A stretch of 64,000 bases of DNA, taken from the NCBI GenBank assembly GCA_036503555.1, contig DASXWQ010000055.1, positions 62,001-126,000 of the forward strand, in the 5' to 3' direction. The translations under genes and the position numbers were made by a program. The notes below the pieces were generated by a model. It had not been told where the DNA came from, did no database searches, and saw nothing but the letters and a program-made list of their open reading frames with translations. Below, in pieces: positions 34,029 through 42,733 of this stretch. The stretch comes from Actinocatenispora sp036503555. Its GTDB lineage: Bacteria; Actinomycetota; Actinomycetes; Mycobacteriales; Micromonosporaceae. Numbering within the stretch: position 1 is the stretch's first letter; the number at the start of each line of letters is the position of its first letter.

Positions 34029-34531
34029 CCACCGTGACGACGACCGCCCACCGGCGTCCGTTCGGCTGGCTGGTCGCGATCGGCGCGCTCGCGCTCGCGC
34101 TGCTCCTGACCCTCGCCGTACTCGTCGGCCTGGTGGTGACGCGGCCGTCCGGCGACCCGGCGTACGTGCCGGCCGCAAGGGACGCCGCCGGCACGGCGGT
34201 GACAGCGTTCCTGAGCGTCAGCGCCGACTCGGTCGACGCCGACATGGACCGGGTGCTGTCGCTCAGCACCGGGAGGTTCCGCCGCGAGTACGCCGCGGAG
34301 AAGGCACAGCTCCGCACCGCCATGGTGCAGAACAAGGTGCACTCGACGGCCACGGTGCTCGGCATCGGCCTGACCCAGGCCGGGCCGACGACGGCGAGCG
34401 CGCTGGTTGCGGCCGACGCCTCGGTACGCAACACGCGCACGCCGAAGCCGAACGTGTCGCACTACCGGATCCGCCTGTCGCTGGTGCGGTCGCACGACCG
34501 CTGGCTGGTGTCCACACTCACCCTGGAGTGA
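34025..34531 (+). CDS. Mce-associated-like membrane protein
   Basis: A 168-residue protein with one N-terminal transmembrane helix (FGWLVAIGALALALLLTLAVL). The extracytoplasmic domain contains AGTAVTAFLSVSADSVDADMDRVLSLSTGRFRREYA and ends HDRWLVSTLTLE. This is the pattern of Mce-associated proteins: a helix followed by a cystatin/NTF2-like domain in which a growing DGVLAxxTGxFxxxY motif is conserved. Its ending parallels that of the preceding Hsp70 fusion protein, to which it is coupled by a GTGA overlap. The pair probably forms a complex at the membrane. Confidence 0.82.
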   Translation: MTTVTTTAHRRPFGWLVAIGALALALLLTLAVLVGLVVTRPSGDPAYVPAARDAAGTAVTAFLSVSADSVDADMDRVLSLSTGRFRREYAAEKAQLRTAMVQNKVHSTATVLGIGLTQAGPTTASALVAADASVRNTRTPKPNVSHYRIRLSLVRSHDRWLVSTLTLE

Positions 34532-34554
34532 CGCGCCGAGGGCTGGGTCCCCGG

Positions 34555-35358
34555 TCAGGAGTTGGGGCGGCCGAGGGTGGGGATCGTGGCCACCTCGTCG
34601 AGGTACGTGCCGTAGCCGACGCGCAGCGAGGTCCGGCCGTACGCGGCGTGGCGTACCGACTCGACCGGCAGCCGGTGCAGCGGGTCGGCGGCCGACGGCG
34701 CCAGCGTGACCGACGCGGTGGCGTCCCGGATCCCGGTCTGGTCGGCGAAGTCGAACGGTACGCGGACCAGCCGGCTGACATCGAAGCCGGTGCCGGTGGC
34801 GCTGGGGATGAGCTTCAGCGTGAGCTGCGTGCCGAACCAGTCGGGGGTCAGCGACGTGCCGGGCCTGCCGAGCGTGGCGTCGATCCGGACGACCGGGATC
34901 TGTTGCGTGGTCAGGATCTCCGCCGACACCCTGTCCTCCGCTGTGGTGAGCGTGACGCGCTCGGCCTGCTTCTTGGGCAGGCCGAACAGTTCCCGGCCGG
35001 TGAAGCCGTGGTTGAGCCCGGCGATGTACGACACCAGCGGGTACGCGCCGGCCTCGTCGCCGCGGCGGCAGCGTACGCAGACGCCGCCCTGTGAGTACGG
35101 TTCGAGCGAGCCGACGACCTCGCCGCCCGCGGAGAACTCCGCGGTCAGGAACCGCGCCACCCAGACGATCACGTCGGCCGAGACGTCCGGCGTGAGCGGC
35201 GGCGGCAGGATCGCCCGCAGTACCGCCGGATCCGTGCGGTAGACGACCGTCAGCCAGTCGAGGGTGGCGGTCTCGGTGCCCACCGCGTACATCGGGGCGA
35301 AGGCCGGCATCGCGGTCGCGGACGGCGCCAGCGCGGGGACGGTGGTCGGGTCGGTCAT
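34555..35358 (-). CDS. Acetoacetate decarboxylase family protein
   Basis: A 267-residue enzyme of the ADC-like fold. The Schiff-base lysine region GRELFGLPKKQAERV carries adjacent K129 and K130, matching the K115-K116 pair of clostridial acetoacetate decarboxylase. It could decarboxylate acetoacetate or a related beta-keto acid, although many relatives act on other keto acids. The ATG at 35356-35358 overlaps the Lrp regulator stop (ATGA), so the two are one transcription unit. Confidence 0.88.
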   Translation of the reverse strand: MTDPTTVPALAPSATAMPAFAPMYAVGTETATLDWLTVVYRTDPAVLRAILPPPLTPDVSADVIVWVARFLTAEFSAGGEVVGSLEPYSQGGVCVRCRRGDEAGAYPLVSYIAGLNHGFTGRELFGLPKKQAERVTLTTAEDRVSAEILTTQQIPVVRIDATLGRPGTSLTPDWFGTQLTLKLIPSATGTGFDVSRLVRVPFDFADQTGIRDATASVTLAPSAADPLHRLPVESVRHAAYGRTSLRVGYGTYLDEVATIPTLGRPNS

Positions 35359-36368
35359 GCGGGCTCCTGTCCGGCGCCGGGAGCGATCTCGCCGGCGCGC
35401 TTGACGGTACGCAGTTCGAGGGTGACGTCGATGTCGCGGACGCCCGGCTGCGCGCCGAGCACGGTCGTGAGGAAGTCGTACAGCTCGCGGTGGGAGGCGA
35501 CGGCGATCTCTCCGCACAGGTTGAACTCGCCGGTCGTCGCGGACAGCAGCAGTACGGCGTGGTGGTCGGCCAGCGCGCCGCCGACCGCGGTGAGGTGGGC
35601 CGGGTCGACGCGGATCCACAGCAGGGCGCGCACGGACAGCCCGAGTACCGCGGGGTCGACGACGGCGCGCAGCCGCAGCAGGCCGCGGCGCATCAGCTCG
35701 TCGGCACGGCGGCGGGCGGTGCGTTCCATGACTCCGGCCCGCGCGGCCACGTCCACCCAGCGCATCCGGCCGTCGGCCTGGAGCGCGGCCAGGATCGCTT
35801 CGTCCACATCGGACAGTGGGGTGGTGGTGGGCGGGGGCGGCTGGGCGTGCGACCAGAGGTCGCTACGCGCGTCGCGCAGCCCGGCGACCGACTCCGCGGG
35901 CAGCAGGCCGGTGTCCCAGCCGTGTGCCGTGGCGAACCGGCGGATCACCACGTGGCTGCTGGTCGACAGCACGCCGGGCATCCGGGCGAGGTCGCCGAGG
36001 ACGAGGTCGGCGAGGTGGTCGGTGGAGCCGACGACCATCTCGGTCATGCAGTCGACGGTGCCGGACAGCAGGTGCACGACCCACACCTCGGGCCGGCGCG
36101 CCAGCGTACGTGCGACCTCCGGTGACCGGCCGGGGGCGCACGCGACCCGCAGCAGCACTGGGGTACCGCGCCCGCTGGCGATCACGTCGAGCGTGCCGAG
36201 CACCTTGACCGCGGGCGAGGACACCAGCCGCTGGCCGCGTCGGGCGACGGTCGACTCGGGCATGTCGACCGCCTGGGCGATCTGGCCCCAGGTGGCGCGG
36301 GGGTGCACGAGCAGGGCGGCGGCGATCCGGCGGTCGACCGGGTCCAGCGGTGGGGATTTCTCAAGCAT
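35355..36368 (-). CDS. Lrp/AsnC family regulator with duplicated domains
   Basis: A 337-residue regulator with two complete Lrp modules. The first HTH (LDPVDRRIAAALLVHPRATWGQIAQAVDM) is followed by a ligand-binding half, and then a second HTH begins at about 195 (LSDVDEAILAALQADGRMRWVDVAARAGVMERTARRR) with its own RAM domain. Fused double Lrp proteins are common in actinobacteria and respond to amino acids or their breakdown products. It is divergent from the MHS transporter/dipeptidase operon and upstream of the decarboxylase, so it probably controls both. Confidence 0.92.
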   Translation of the reverse strand: MLEKSPPLDPVDRRIAAALLVHPRATWGQIAQAVDMPESTVARRGQRLVSSPAVKVLGTLDVIASGRGTPVLLRVACAPGRSPEVARTLARRPEVWVVHLLSGTVDCMTEMVVGSTDHLADLVLGDLARMPGVLSTSSHVVIRRFATAHGWDTGLLPAESVAGLRDARSDLWSHAQPPPPTTTPLSDVDEAILAALQADGRMRWVDVAARAGVMERTARRRADELMRRGLLRLRAVVDPAVLGLSVRALLWIRVDPAHLTAVGGALADHHAVLLLSATTGEFNLCGEIAVASHRELYDFLTTVLGAQPGVRDIDVTLELRTVKRAGEIAPGAGQEPA

Positions 36369-36402
36369 CAGTGCTGCCGTTTTCTCTCATGTCGACGCGG
36401 TC

Positions 36403-36436
36403 AGATGCCTTTTTCTATCTATCGGTGTTTGCATCT
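36403..36436. promoter_or_regulatory. AT-rich inverted repeat in the Lrp/MHS divergent promoter
   Basis: AGATGC (36403-36408) and GCATCT (36431-36436) flank a 22-base AT-rich stretch (CTTTTTCTATCTATCGGTGT). It lies 35 bases from the Lrp start and 84 bases from the transporter start. Lrp proteins bind spaced, AT-rich dyads of this kind, so this is a likely autoregulatory and target site. Confidence 0.5.
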
Positions 36437-36519
36437 AGCGATCTCCGCTCACCCTAGCGCACCATGTGGCCAGGTGAGGGCCGCGTCGGTTCTCGTCTCC
36501 CCGGACCAGGAGGACTCCC

Positions 36520-37812
36520 ATGGCGGCCGAGCTGACCGCTTCCCGCACCAGCCGGGTACCCACCGGCCGGGTGCGCGCCGTCGTCGCCGGCACCATCGGC
36601 AACTTCGTCGAGTGGTACGACTGGGCGCTGTACGGCTTCCTCTTCCCGTTCTTCGCCGTCGAGCTGTTCCCCGGCAGCGCCTCCTCGTCGCGGATCTCCG
36701 CGCTCGTGGTGCTCGCGATCTCGTTCCTGATGCGGCCCGTCGGCGCCGCGATCCTCGGCGCGTACGCCGACCGCAGGGGCCGCAAGGCCGGGCTCACCGC
36801 GACGATCCTGCTGATGGGCGGCGCGAGCCTGCTGTTCGCGCTGACCCCGTCGTACGGTGCGGTCGGGTGGCTGGCGCCGGTGCTGGTGGTGCTCGCCAGG
36901 CTGGCGCAGGGCATCGCGACCGGCGGCGAGTACGGGTCGTCGTCGGCGTTCCTCGCCGAGTGGGCGAAGCCCGGCCGGCGAGCGTTCACCGCATCGTTCC
37001 AGCAGGTGAGCGTCGGGCTCGGGGCGCTGGTCGCGTCGGCGTCGGTGACCGTGCTCAGTTCGGCGCTGCCGGAGCACGCGATGCAGGGCTGGGGCTGGCG
37101 GATCCCGTTCCTGCTCGGCGCGGTCGCCGGGCTGGTCGGGCTGTGGCTGCGGGTCGGCGTCCGGGAGCCGGAGGCGTACCGGAAGCTGGCCGAGACCGAC
37201 GGGGTGTCGCAAACACCGCTGCGGGACATGCTGACCACGCACCGGAAGGCGGCGCTGCTGCTCGCCGGGCTGTCGCTGTCCGGCTTCGTCACCTACTACA
37301 TGTGGCTGACCTACCTGCCGGCGTACGCGAACATCACGACCGGCATCGACAAGTCCGCCGCGTCGCTGACGAACACGATCGGGCTGGCCGTCTTCGTGGT
37401 GCTGCTGCCGTTCGTCGCGCTGCTGTGCGACAGGATCGGCCGCCGCCCCACCCTGCTCGTGTACTCGGTCGGCATGGTGCTGCTGGCGTACCCGCTGCTG
37501 CACTCGCTCGACGGCAGCTTCCCCAACCTGCTCGTCGTGAGCCTGGTCGGCCTGGTGCTCCAGTCGTTCAGCTCCGCCACGCTCACCCCGCTGTACGCCG
37601 AGCTGTTCCCCTCCCGCGTGCGCACGGTCGGCATCGCCCTGCCGTACGCGCTCTGCGGGGCGCTGTTCGGCGGCACCGCACCGCTGCTCATGGAGACGTT
37701 CGCCGACCACCGGTGGTACGCCGCGGCGCCGATCTACGTGATCGTGGTGGCGCTGATCGGCACGGTGGTGTTCTGGCGGATGCGCGAGACCAAGGACGTG
37801 AAGCTGACGTGA
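36520..37812 (+). CDS. MFS transporter, metabolite:H+ symporter (MHS) family
   Basis: A 430-residue twelve-helix carrier. GTIGNFVEWYDWALYGFLFPFF in helix 1, RPVGAAILGAYADRRGRKAGL in loop 2-3 and LARLAQGIATGGEYGSSSAFLAEW are classic MHS (ShiA/ProP/alpha-ketoglutarate permease) motifs. It imports an organic acid or amino-acid-like compound. The ATG at 36520 has AGGAGG ahead. The downstream hydrolases suggest that the substrate is a peptide- or amide-linked compound. Confidence 0.92.
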   Translation: MAAELTASRTSRVPTGRVRAVVAGTIGNFVEWYDWALYGFLFPFFAVELFPGSASSSRISALVVLAISFLMRPVGAAILGAYADRRGRKAGLTATILLMGGASLLFALTPSYGAVGWLAPVLVVLARLAQGIATGGEYGSSSAFLAEWAKPGRRAFTASFQQVSVGLGALVASASVTVLSSALPEHAMQGWGWRIPFLLGAVAGLVGLWLRVGVREPEAYRKLAETDGVSQTPLRDMLTTHRKAALLLAGLSLSGFVTYYMWLTYLPAYANITTGIDKSAASLTNTIGLAVFVVLLPFVALLCDRIGRRPTLLVYSVGMVLLAYPLLHSLDGSFPNLLVVSLVGLVLQSFSSATLTPLYAELFPSRVRTVGIALPYALCGALFGGTAPLLMETFADHRWYAAAPIYVIVVALIGTVVFWRMRETKDVKLT

Positions 37813-38909
37813 CCGCACCACCCGTGGTACCGCTGGCCGCCGACGTCGGCCGGGTGCCGACCCACGCGCCGGAGCTGTCCGCGCCGCAGCGGGACCGGCT
37901 GGCCCGGCTCGCCCGCGGCGCCGTGTCCCTGCACGACCACCCGGTACGCCTGCCGGACCCGCTCACCCCGGACAGCTGGGCGGCGCTGGAGTCGTCCGGC
38001 CACCAGTACGTCGGGGACGCGGGCCTGGCACGCTCGGGCCTGGCCGCGGTGTTCGCGAGCAAGCTCGCCGGCGGCACCCTCGCCGAGGCGCTGGCGTTCG
38101 GCGAGGCGCTGGCCGCGTCGCTCGCCACCGCGGCGCACGCGTACCGGGCGGAGTCGTGGGCGGACCTGCGGTCTGACGGCACCGCGGTGTTCGCGGCGCT
38201 GGAGGACCTGGGGCCGCTCGACACCGACCTGTCCGGCCTGGACGCCTTGTACGCCAAGGGTTTCCGCTCCGCCGGCCTGGCGTACAACGCGGGCAGCGCG
38301 CTGGCGGGTGGGCTGGGCGAGGCGACCGACGGTGGTCTGACGGCGCTCGGCCGCGACGCGGTACGCCGGATGGCGGAGCTCGGCATCGTCGTCGACGTCG
38401 CGCACGTCGGCGACGTGTCCACTGTGGACACCGCGCGGCACGCGACGAAACCGGTCGTGATCAGCCACGCGGGCGCGCGGGCGGTCTGGCCCACACCCCG
38501 GATGAAGCCGGACGACGTGCTGCGCGCCGTCGCCGACACCGGCGGGCTCATCGGCATCGAGGCCGCGCCGGGCAGCACCCGCAGCCGCCGCGACACCGGC
38601 GCGCACACCCTCGACGACGCGATGCGCCACCTGGAACACTGCGCCGGCCTGGTCGGCGTCGCACACGTCGCGCTCGGGCCGGACACGTTCTTCGGCGACC
38701 ACCTCGGCCTGTACGACGCGGCCGGCTGGCCCCGCCCCGCCGTACCCGGGCTGCCCGAACTCGACGTCGCGTACGTGGCGGGGCTGGAGAACCCGGCCGA
38801 GGCCGCGCCGAACACCGCGGCCTGGCTGATCGCCCGCGGCTGGTCCGACGCCGACATCACCGCCGTACTCGGCGGCAACGCCCGGCGCGTGCTGGGGGCG
38901 GTGCTGTGA
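37809..38909 (+). CDS. Membrane dipeptidase-like hydrolase (peptidase M19)
   Basis: A 366-residue M19-type amidohydrolase. Family traits are GAVSLHDHPVRLPDP at the N-terminal metal-site region, VDVAHVGDVSTVD, VVISHAGARAVWPTPR and HVALGPDTFFGDH (in place of the usual GSDFDG). The first metal motif is altered (LHDH rather than HxD), so activity may differ from renal dipeptidase homologs. It starts at GTG 37809, overlapping the transporter stop. No signal peptide is visible, so it is cytosolic. It carries a 17-base palindrome copy of the GTCCACTGTGGAC repeat at 38415-38431. Confidence 0.85.
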   Translation: MTAPPVVPLAADVGRVPTHAPELSAPQRDRLARLARGAVSLHDHPVRLPDPLTPDSWAALESSGHQYVGDAGLARSGLAAVFASKLAGGTLAEALAFGEALAASLATAAHAYRAESWADLRSDGTAVFAALEDLGPLDTDLSGLDALYAKGFRSAGLAYNAGSALAGGLGEATDGGLTALGRDAVRRMAELGIVVDVAHVGDVSTVDTARHATKPVVISHAGARAVWPTPRMKPDDVLRAVADTGGLIGIEAAPGSTRSRRDTGAHTLDDAMRHLEHCAGLVGVAHVALGPDTFFGDHLGLYDAAGWPRPAVPGLPELDVAYVAGLENPAEAAPNTAAWLIARGWSDADITAVLGGNARRVLGAVL

Positions 38910-40102
38910 GCGTCGACATGACCAAGGCGTACGCGGCGGTCGACGCGGCGCTCGCCGACCACCGGGACGCGCTGACGGCGCTCAGCCTCGACCTGCACGC
39001 GCACCCGGAGCTGTCCATGGCCGAGCACCGCTCCGCCGGACTGCTCACCGATGTGCTGCGGCGCAACGGTTTCCGCGTCGAGACCGGTATCGCCGGCCTG
39101 CCCACGGCGTTCCGAGCCGAGTACGGGACGGGTACGCCGCGCGTGGCGTACCTGTGCGAGTACGACGCGCTGCCCGAGATCGGGCACGGCTGCGGGCACA
39201 ACCTCATCGCGGCCGGCGGGATCGGCGCCGCGCTGGCGCTCGCCCGCGTGCTCGACCACACCGGGCTCGGCGGCACCGTCACCGTCATCGGTACCCCCGG
39301 CGAGGAGGGCGCCGGCGGCAAGATCCTCGAACTGGACCGCGGCGTGTTCGACGACGTGGACGCCGCCCTGATGTTCCACCCGGGCGACCGTACGCTGCCG
39401 ATCCGGCACGCGACCGCCGCGCAGAAGCTCGTCGTCGAGTACCACGGGGTCGCCGCGCACGCGGCGGGCTCGCCGGCCGACGGGCGCAGCGCGCTCGCCG
39501 GGCTGGTGCAGCTGTTCGTCGCGGTCGACGCCATGCGCCAGTTCGTACCGGAGACGGTGCGGCTGCACGGGATCATCACGCACGGCGGCACCGCCGCCAA
39601 CGTCGTCCCCGAGTACGCGCGCGGCGAGTTCCAGGTGCGCGACCTGACGCGAGAGTCGGTCACCGAGCTGGTGTCCCGGTTCCGCGCCGCCGCCCAGGGC
39701 ACCGCCGGCGCCACCGGCACCACCGTCGAGATCACCTCCGGCCTGCTGTACAGCGAACGCAAGAACAACCACCCGCTCGCCTTCCGCGTCGCCGATCACC
39801 TGCGTACGGCGGGCGTCGAGGTGGAGACGCCGGTGCTGCGGGGCGGCACGGGCTCGTCCGACATCGGCAACGTGAGCCTGGCGCTGCCCACGATCCATCC
39901 GTACCTGGCGGTGCTGCCGCGCGGAACCGCCACACACTCCCGCGAGATGACCCGGCTGGTCGCCACCCCCGAGGCGCACGCGGCGACGTGGACGATGGCC
40001 GGCGCGCTCGCCCGCGCGGGCGCCGACCTGCTCGCCGACCCGGCGTTCCTGGCCGCCGTACGCGACGACTTCGCTCACCGCCCGCCGGACTACCCGACAT
40101 GA
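38906..40102 (+). CDS. M20 family metallo-amidohydrolase (AbgB-like)
   Basis: A 398-residue M20 peptidase. Metal-site motifs are visible: DLHAHPELSMAE, YLCEYDALPEIGHGCGHN and GTPGEEGAGGK. GGTAANVVPEYARGEFQVRD is in the dimerisation domain. The family cleaves N-acyl or peptidic amide bonds, and AbgB-like members act on p-aminobenzoyl-glutamate. The GTG at 38906 overlaps the M19 stop (GTGA). It forms a pair with the next M20 gene, like AbgA-AbgB. Confidence 0.9.
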   Translation: MSVDMTKAYAAVDAALADHRDALTALSLDLHAHPELSMAEHRSAGLLTDVLRRNGFRVETGIAGLPTAFRAEYGTGTPRVAYLCEYDALPEIGHGCGHNLIAAGGIGAALALARVLDHTGLGGTVTVIGTPGEEGAGGKILELDRGVFDDVDAALMFHPGDRTLPIRHATAAQKLVVEYHGVAAHAAGSPADGRSALAGLVQLFVAVDAMRQFVPETVRLHGIITHGGTAANVVPEYARGEFQVRDLTRESVTELVSRFRAAAQGTAGATGTTVEITSGLLYSERKNNHPLAFRVADHLRTAGVEVETPVLRGGTGSSDIGNVSLALPTIHPYLAVLPRGTATHSREMTRLVATPEAHAATWTMAGALARAGADLLADPAFLAAVRDDFAHRPPDYPT

Positions 40103-41367
40103 ACCCCCTGCATGTCGGGTCGGTCCGGCGGGCACTCCACGCGTACCCGGAGGTCGGGTTCACCGAGATCGTCACCGCGGCGACCGTCGTCGAGGCACTC
40201 ACCGCCGCCGGCTGCGCCGTCCGGTACGGCGCGGCCGTGTGCGACGTGACCGGTCTCGCCGGGCTGCCCGGCGAGGCCGAACTGGCCGACGCGGCCGACC
40301 GGGCGCGAGCCCGCGGCGTCGACCCCTCCCTCGTCGCCGCCCTGTCCGGCGGTACCACCGGCGTGGTGGCAACGATCCGCGGCGACCGACCCGGAGCGGT
40401 CACCGCGTTGCGGTTCGACCTGGACGCGCTGCCCGTCACCGAGTCCACCGACCCGACGCACGCCCCGGCCGCCGGCGGCTTCGCCTCCACCCGCCCCGGG
40501 TACATGCACGCCTGCGGGCACGACGGGCACGTCGCGACGGGCATCGCGCTCGGCCGCCGGCTCGCCGCCGACCGGGACTTCCCCGGCGAGGTACGGCTGC
40601 TGTTCCAGCCCGCGGAGGAGGGCGTACGCGGGGCCCGGGCACTGCTCGCCGCCGGCTGTTGCGACGACGTCGACGTGCTCGTCGGGATGCACCTCGGCCT
40701 CGACCTGCCGACCGGTACGGTCGCCGCCGCCGCGGTCGGCATGATGGCCACCGTCAAGCTGCGCGTCGTGTTCACCGGCCGGCCCGCGCACGCCGCGCTC
40801 GCCCCGCACGAGGGTCGCAACGCGCTGCTCGGCGCCGCGGCGGCGACCCTCGCGTTGCACGGCCTGCCACCGGTGCCGGGCGTCGTCACCCGGCTCAACG
40901 TCGGCCGCCTCGTCGCCGGTACCGCCGCGAACGTCGTACCGGCGCGGGCCGAGCTCGACGTCGAGGTACGCGCCGACAGCGAGCCGGCGCTCGTCGCGCT
41001 CACCGAGCGGGCCACGACGGTGCTGACGGGAGCGGCGGCGATGCACGGGCTCACCGTCGAGGTCACCGAGACCGGCCGCGCCACCGTCGCGGCGCAGGAC
41101 GCGTCGGTCACCGCGGCGGTCACCGCCGCCGCGCGTACCGCGGGGGTCACGACCTGCCTGCCGGCGGCGACGATGACCGCCAGCGACGACGCGACGGTCC
41201 TGATGGCGGCCGTACAGGCGCGCGGCGGCCTCGCCGGCTACCTGCTCGTCGGCGCCGGCAACCCGGCGCCGCACCACCATCCCCGCTTCGACATCGACGA
41301 GCGGGCGCTCCCCGTCGCCGTCGACCTGCTGCACCACCTGGTACGCGCCGGCCCGCCGCGGCGGTGA
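40099..41367 (+). CDS. M20 family metallo-amidohydrolase (AbgA-like)
   Basis: A 422-residue M20 peptidase with RRALHAYPEVGFTE, RFDLDALPV, MHACGHDGHVATGIALGRRL, FQPAEEGVRGARALL and AGTAANVVPARAELDVEVR. It resembles AbgA and aminobenzoyl-glutamate hydrolase-type enzymes, with a long insertion around residues 55-80 (GEAELADAADRARARGVDP). The ATG at 40099 overlaps the preceding stop (ATGA), indicating a coupled two-subunit or serial pathway. Confidence 0.9.
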   Translation: MNPLHVGSVRRALHAYPEVGFTEIVTAATVVEALTAAGCAVRYGAAVCDVTGLAGLPGEAELADAADRARARGVDPSLVAALSGGTTGVVATIRGDRPGAVTALRFDLDALPVTESTDPTHAPAAGGFASTRPGYMHACGHDGHVATGIALGRRLAADRDFPGEVRLLFQPAEEGVRGARALLAAGCCDDVDVLVGMHLGLDLPTGTVAAAAVGMMATVKLRVVFTGRPAHAALAPHEGRNALLGAAAATLALHGLPPVPGVVTRLNVGRLVAGTAANVVPARAELDVEVRADSEPALVALTERATTVLTGAAAMHGLTVEVTETGRATVAAQDASVTAAVTAAARTAGVTTCLPAATMTASDDATVLMAAVQARGGLAGYLLVGAGNPAPHHHPRFDIDERALPVAVDLLHHLVRAGPPRR

Positions 41368-41383
41368 CGGTTACCGTCGGGGC

Positions 41384-42220
41384 ATGGCAACTCCGGCGGG
41401 GGCGCGGCGGCTCGTGCGCGCGGCGTACGAGCGGCAGGTCGCGGCGGCCGGCGGCACGTGGCGGGCGTACGTCTCGGTGGCGGACGCGGACGGGACACCG
41501 CGCGCGGCGGTCGACGACGACGCGGACGCGGTGGTGCCGGCGTACAGCGTGAACAAGATCGCGGTCGCGGTCGCCGTGCTGGACCGGATCGACCGCGGGC
41601 TGCTGGCGCTCGACACGACGGTCGAGGTCACCGCCGACATCGTGGTACCGGACGGGGACGGCGTGTTCGGCCTCGACGGCGGCTACCCGAGCCGCGTGAC
41701 GATCGGGCACGTGCTCGCCACGCTGCTGACGATCTCCGACGACACCGCGGTACGGCTGTGCGGCCTGCTCGTGCCGGGCGACGAGGTCAACGCGGTGCTC
41801 GCCGACCGGGGCTTCGCGCACACCCGGGTCGAGCCGGCCGCCGACCCGCACCGCTTCCACCTCGGCACCACCACCGCGCGGGAGACGCACGAGCTGCTGC
41901 GGCGGCTGGCCGGCGGCCGGCTCGTGTCGGCCGCCGCCACGGCGTACCTGGTGGGGATCCTGCGTTCGCCGATCGCTGCCACCGACGGGATCCGGCGGAC
42001 CATGTCGTCCGGCGAGCGGCGGCGCGTCGCCACCAAGGCCGGCTGGTACGCCGACGGCCGGCACGAGGCCGGCCTCGTCTTCGACCGCGCCGACCGGCCG
42101 GCCCTGACGTACGCGTTGTTCGCGTGCGGCCAGGGCGACGACGACAATCTCGGCGCCACCCACCCGGCCGTCCAGGCCCGGGCGATGCTCGGCCGCGCGT
42201 TCCTCGCCGCCGCCGGCTGA
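41384..42220 (+). CDS. Beta-lactamase-fold serine hydrolase
   Basis: A 278-residue class A beta-lactamase-like protein. The SxxK motif is S55-V-N-K58 (AYSVNKIAVAVA), SDDT stands in place of SDN, and KAGW in place of the KTG triad. The N-terminus (MATPAGARRLVRAAYERQ) has no signal peptide, so this is not a secreted antibiotic-resistance enzyme. It is probably an intracellular amidase or esterase, serving as the last step of the operon that starts with the MHS transporter. It follows the M20 gene by 16 bases. Confidence 0.82.
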   Translation: MATPAGARRLVRAAYERQVAAAGGTWRAYVSVADADGTPRAAVDDDADAVVPAYSVNKIAVAVAVLDRIDRGLLALDTTVEVTADIVVPDGDGVFGLDGGYPSRVTIGHVLATLLTISDDTAVRLCGLLVPGDEVNAVLADRGFAHTRVEPAADPHRFHLGTTTARETHELLRRLAGGRLVSAAATAYLVGILRSPIAATDGIRRTMSSGERRRVATKAGWYADGRHEAGLVFDRADRPALTYALFACGQGDDDNLGATHPAVQARAMLGRAFLAAAG

Positions 42221-42317
42221 CGACCAGTTTGTCGGATCATGGTCTGTTCGACGTCACCTGCCCGAATCGGCACGTACTCTGTCGGCTTCCGACTCGGTCA
42301 CGCCATGGGGGGTACCA

Positions 42318-42722
42318 GTGCGAGCGCTGGGTACGACAGTCGCCGTCGTCGCGGTCTGCGCCGTCGCGGGATGCGGCAGCGCCACCGAACCGACGACCGC
42401 CAACCCGCCCCCGCGGTACGCGTCGCCGTCGCCCAGCGATCCGCTGCTCGCCCAGGCCCGCCGGCACAGCACGGTCCGGCTCACCGTCACGCTCGACGTG
42501 TCCTGGCGCCCCGAGGACGGTCTGACGGAGGCCGAGCTGGGCCGGCAGCGCACCGCGATCGCCGACGCCCAGGACACCCTGCTCGCGCAGCTCAGCCCGT
42601 ACCGGTACCGGCTCGTCGAGCGCTACCGCAGCCGGCCGACGCTCGTCCTCGACGCCGACGAGCCCGCGACCGCGCACCTGCTCACCAGCGCCCTCGTCGC
42701 CTCGGTCACGGCCACGCCCTGA
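42318..42722 (+). CDS. Lipoprotein resembling a free-standing subtilase propeptide (I9-like)
   Basis: A 134-residue lipoprotein. A short signal peptide ends in the lipobox AVAGC at about residues 15-19. After a Pro/Ser-rich spacer, the C-terminal 90 residues (VRLTVTLDVSWRPE, QRTAIADAQDTLLAQL, YRLVERYRSRPTLVLDADEPA, LVASVTATP) follow the pattern of the I9 propeptide of S8 peptidases, but no protease follows. It may act as an anchored inhibitor or chaperone. It starts at GTG 42318 behind GGGGGG. Confidence 0.7.
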   Translation: MRALGTTVAVVAVCAVAGCGSATEPTTANPPPRYASPSPSDPLLAQARRHSTVRLTVTLDVSWRPEDGLTEAELGRQRTAIADAQDTLLAQLSPYRYRLVERYRSRPTLVLDADEPATAHLLTSALVASVTATP

Positions 42723-42733
42723 CGCGTAGCGCG

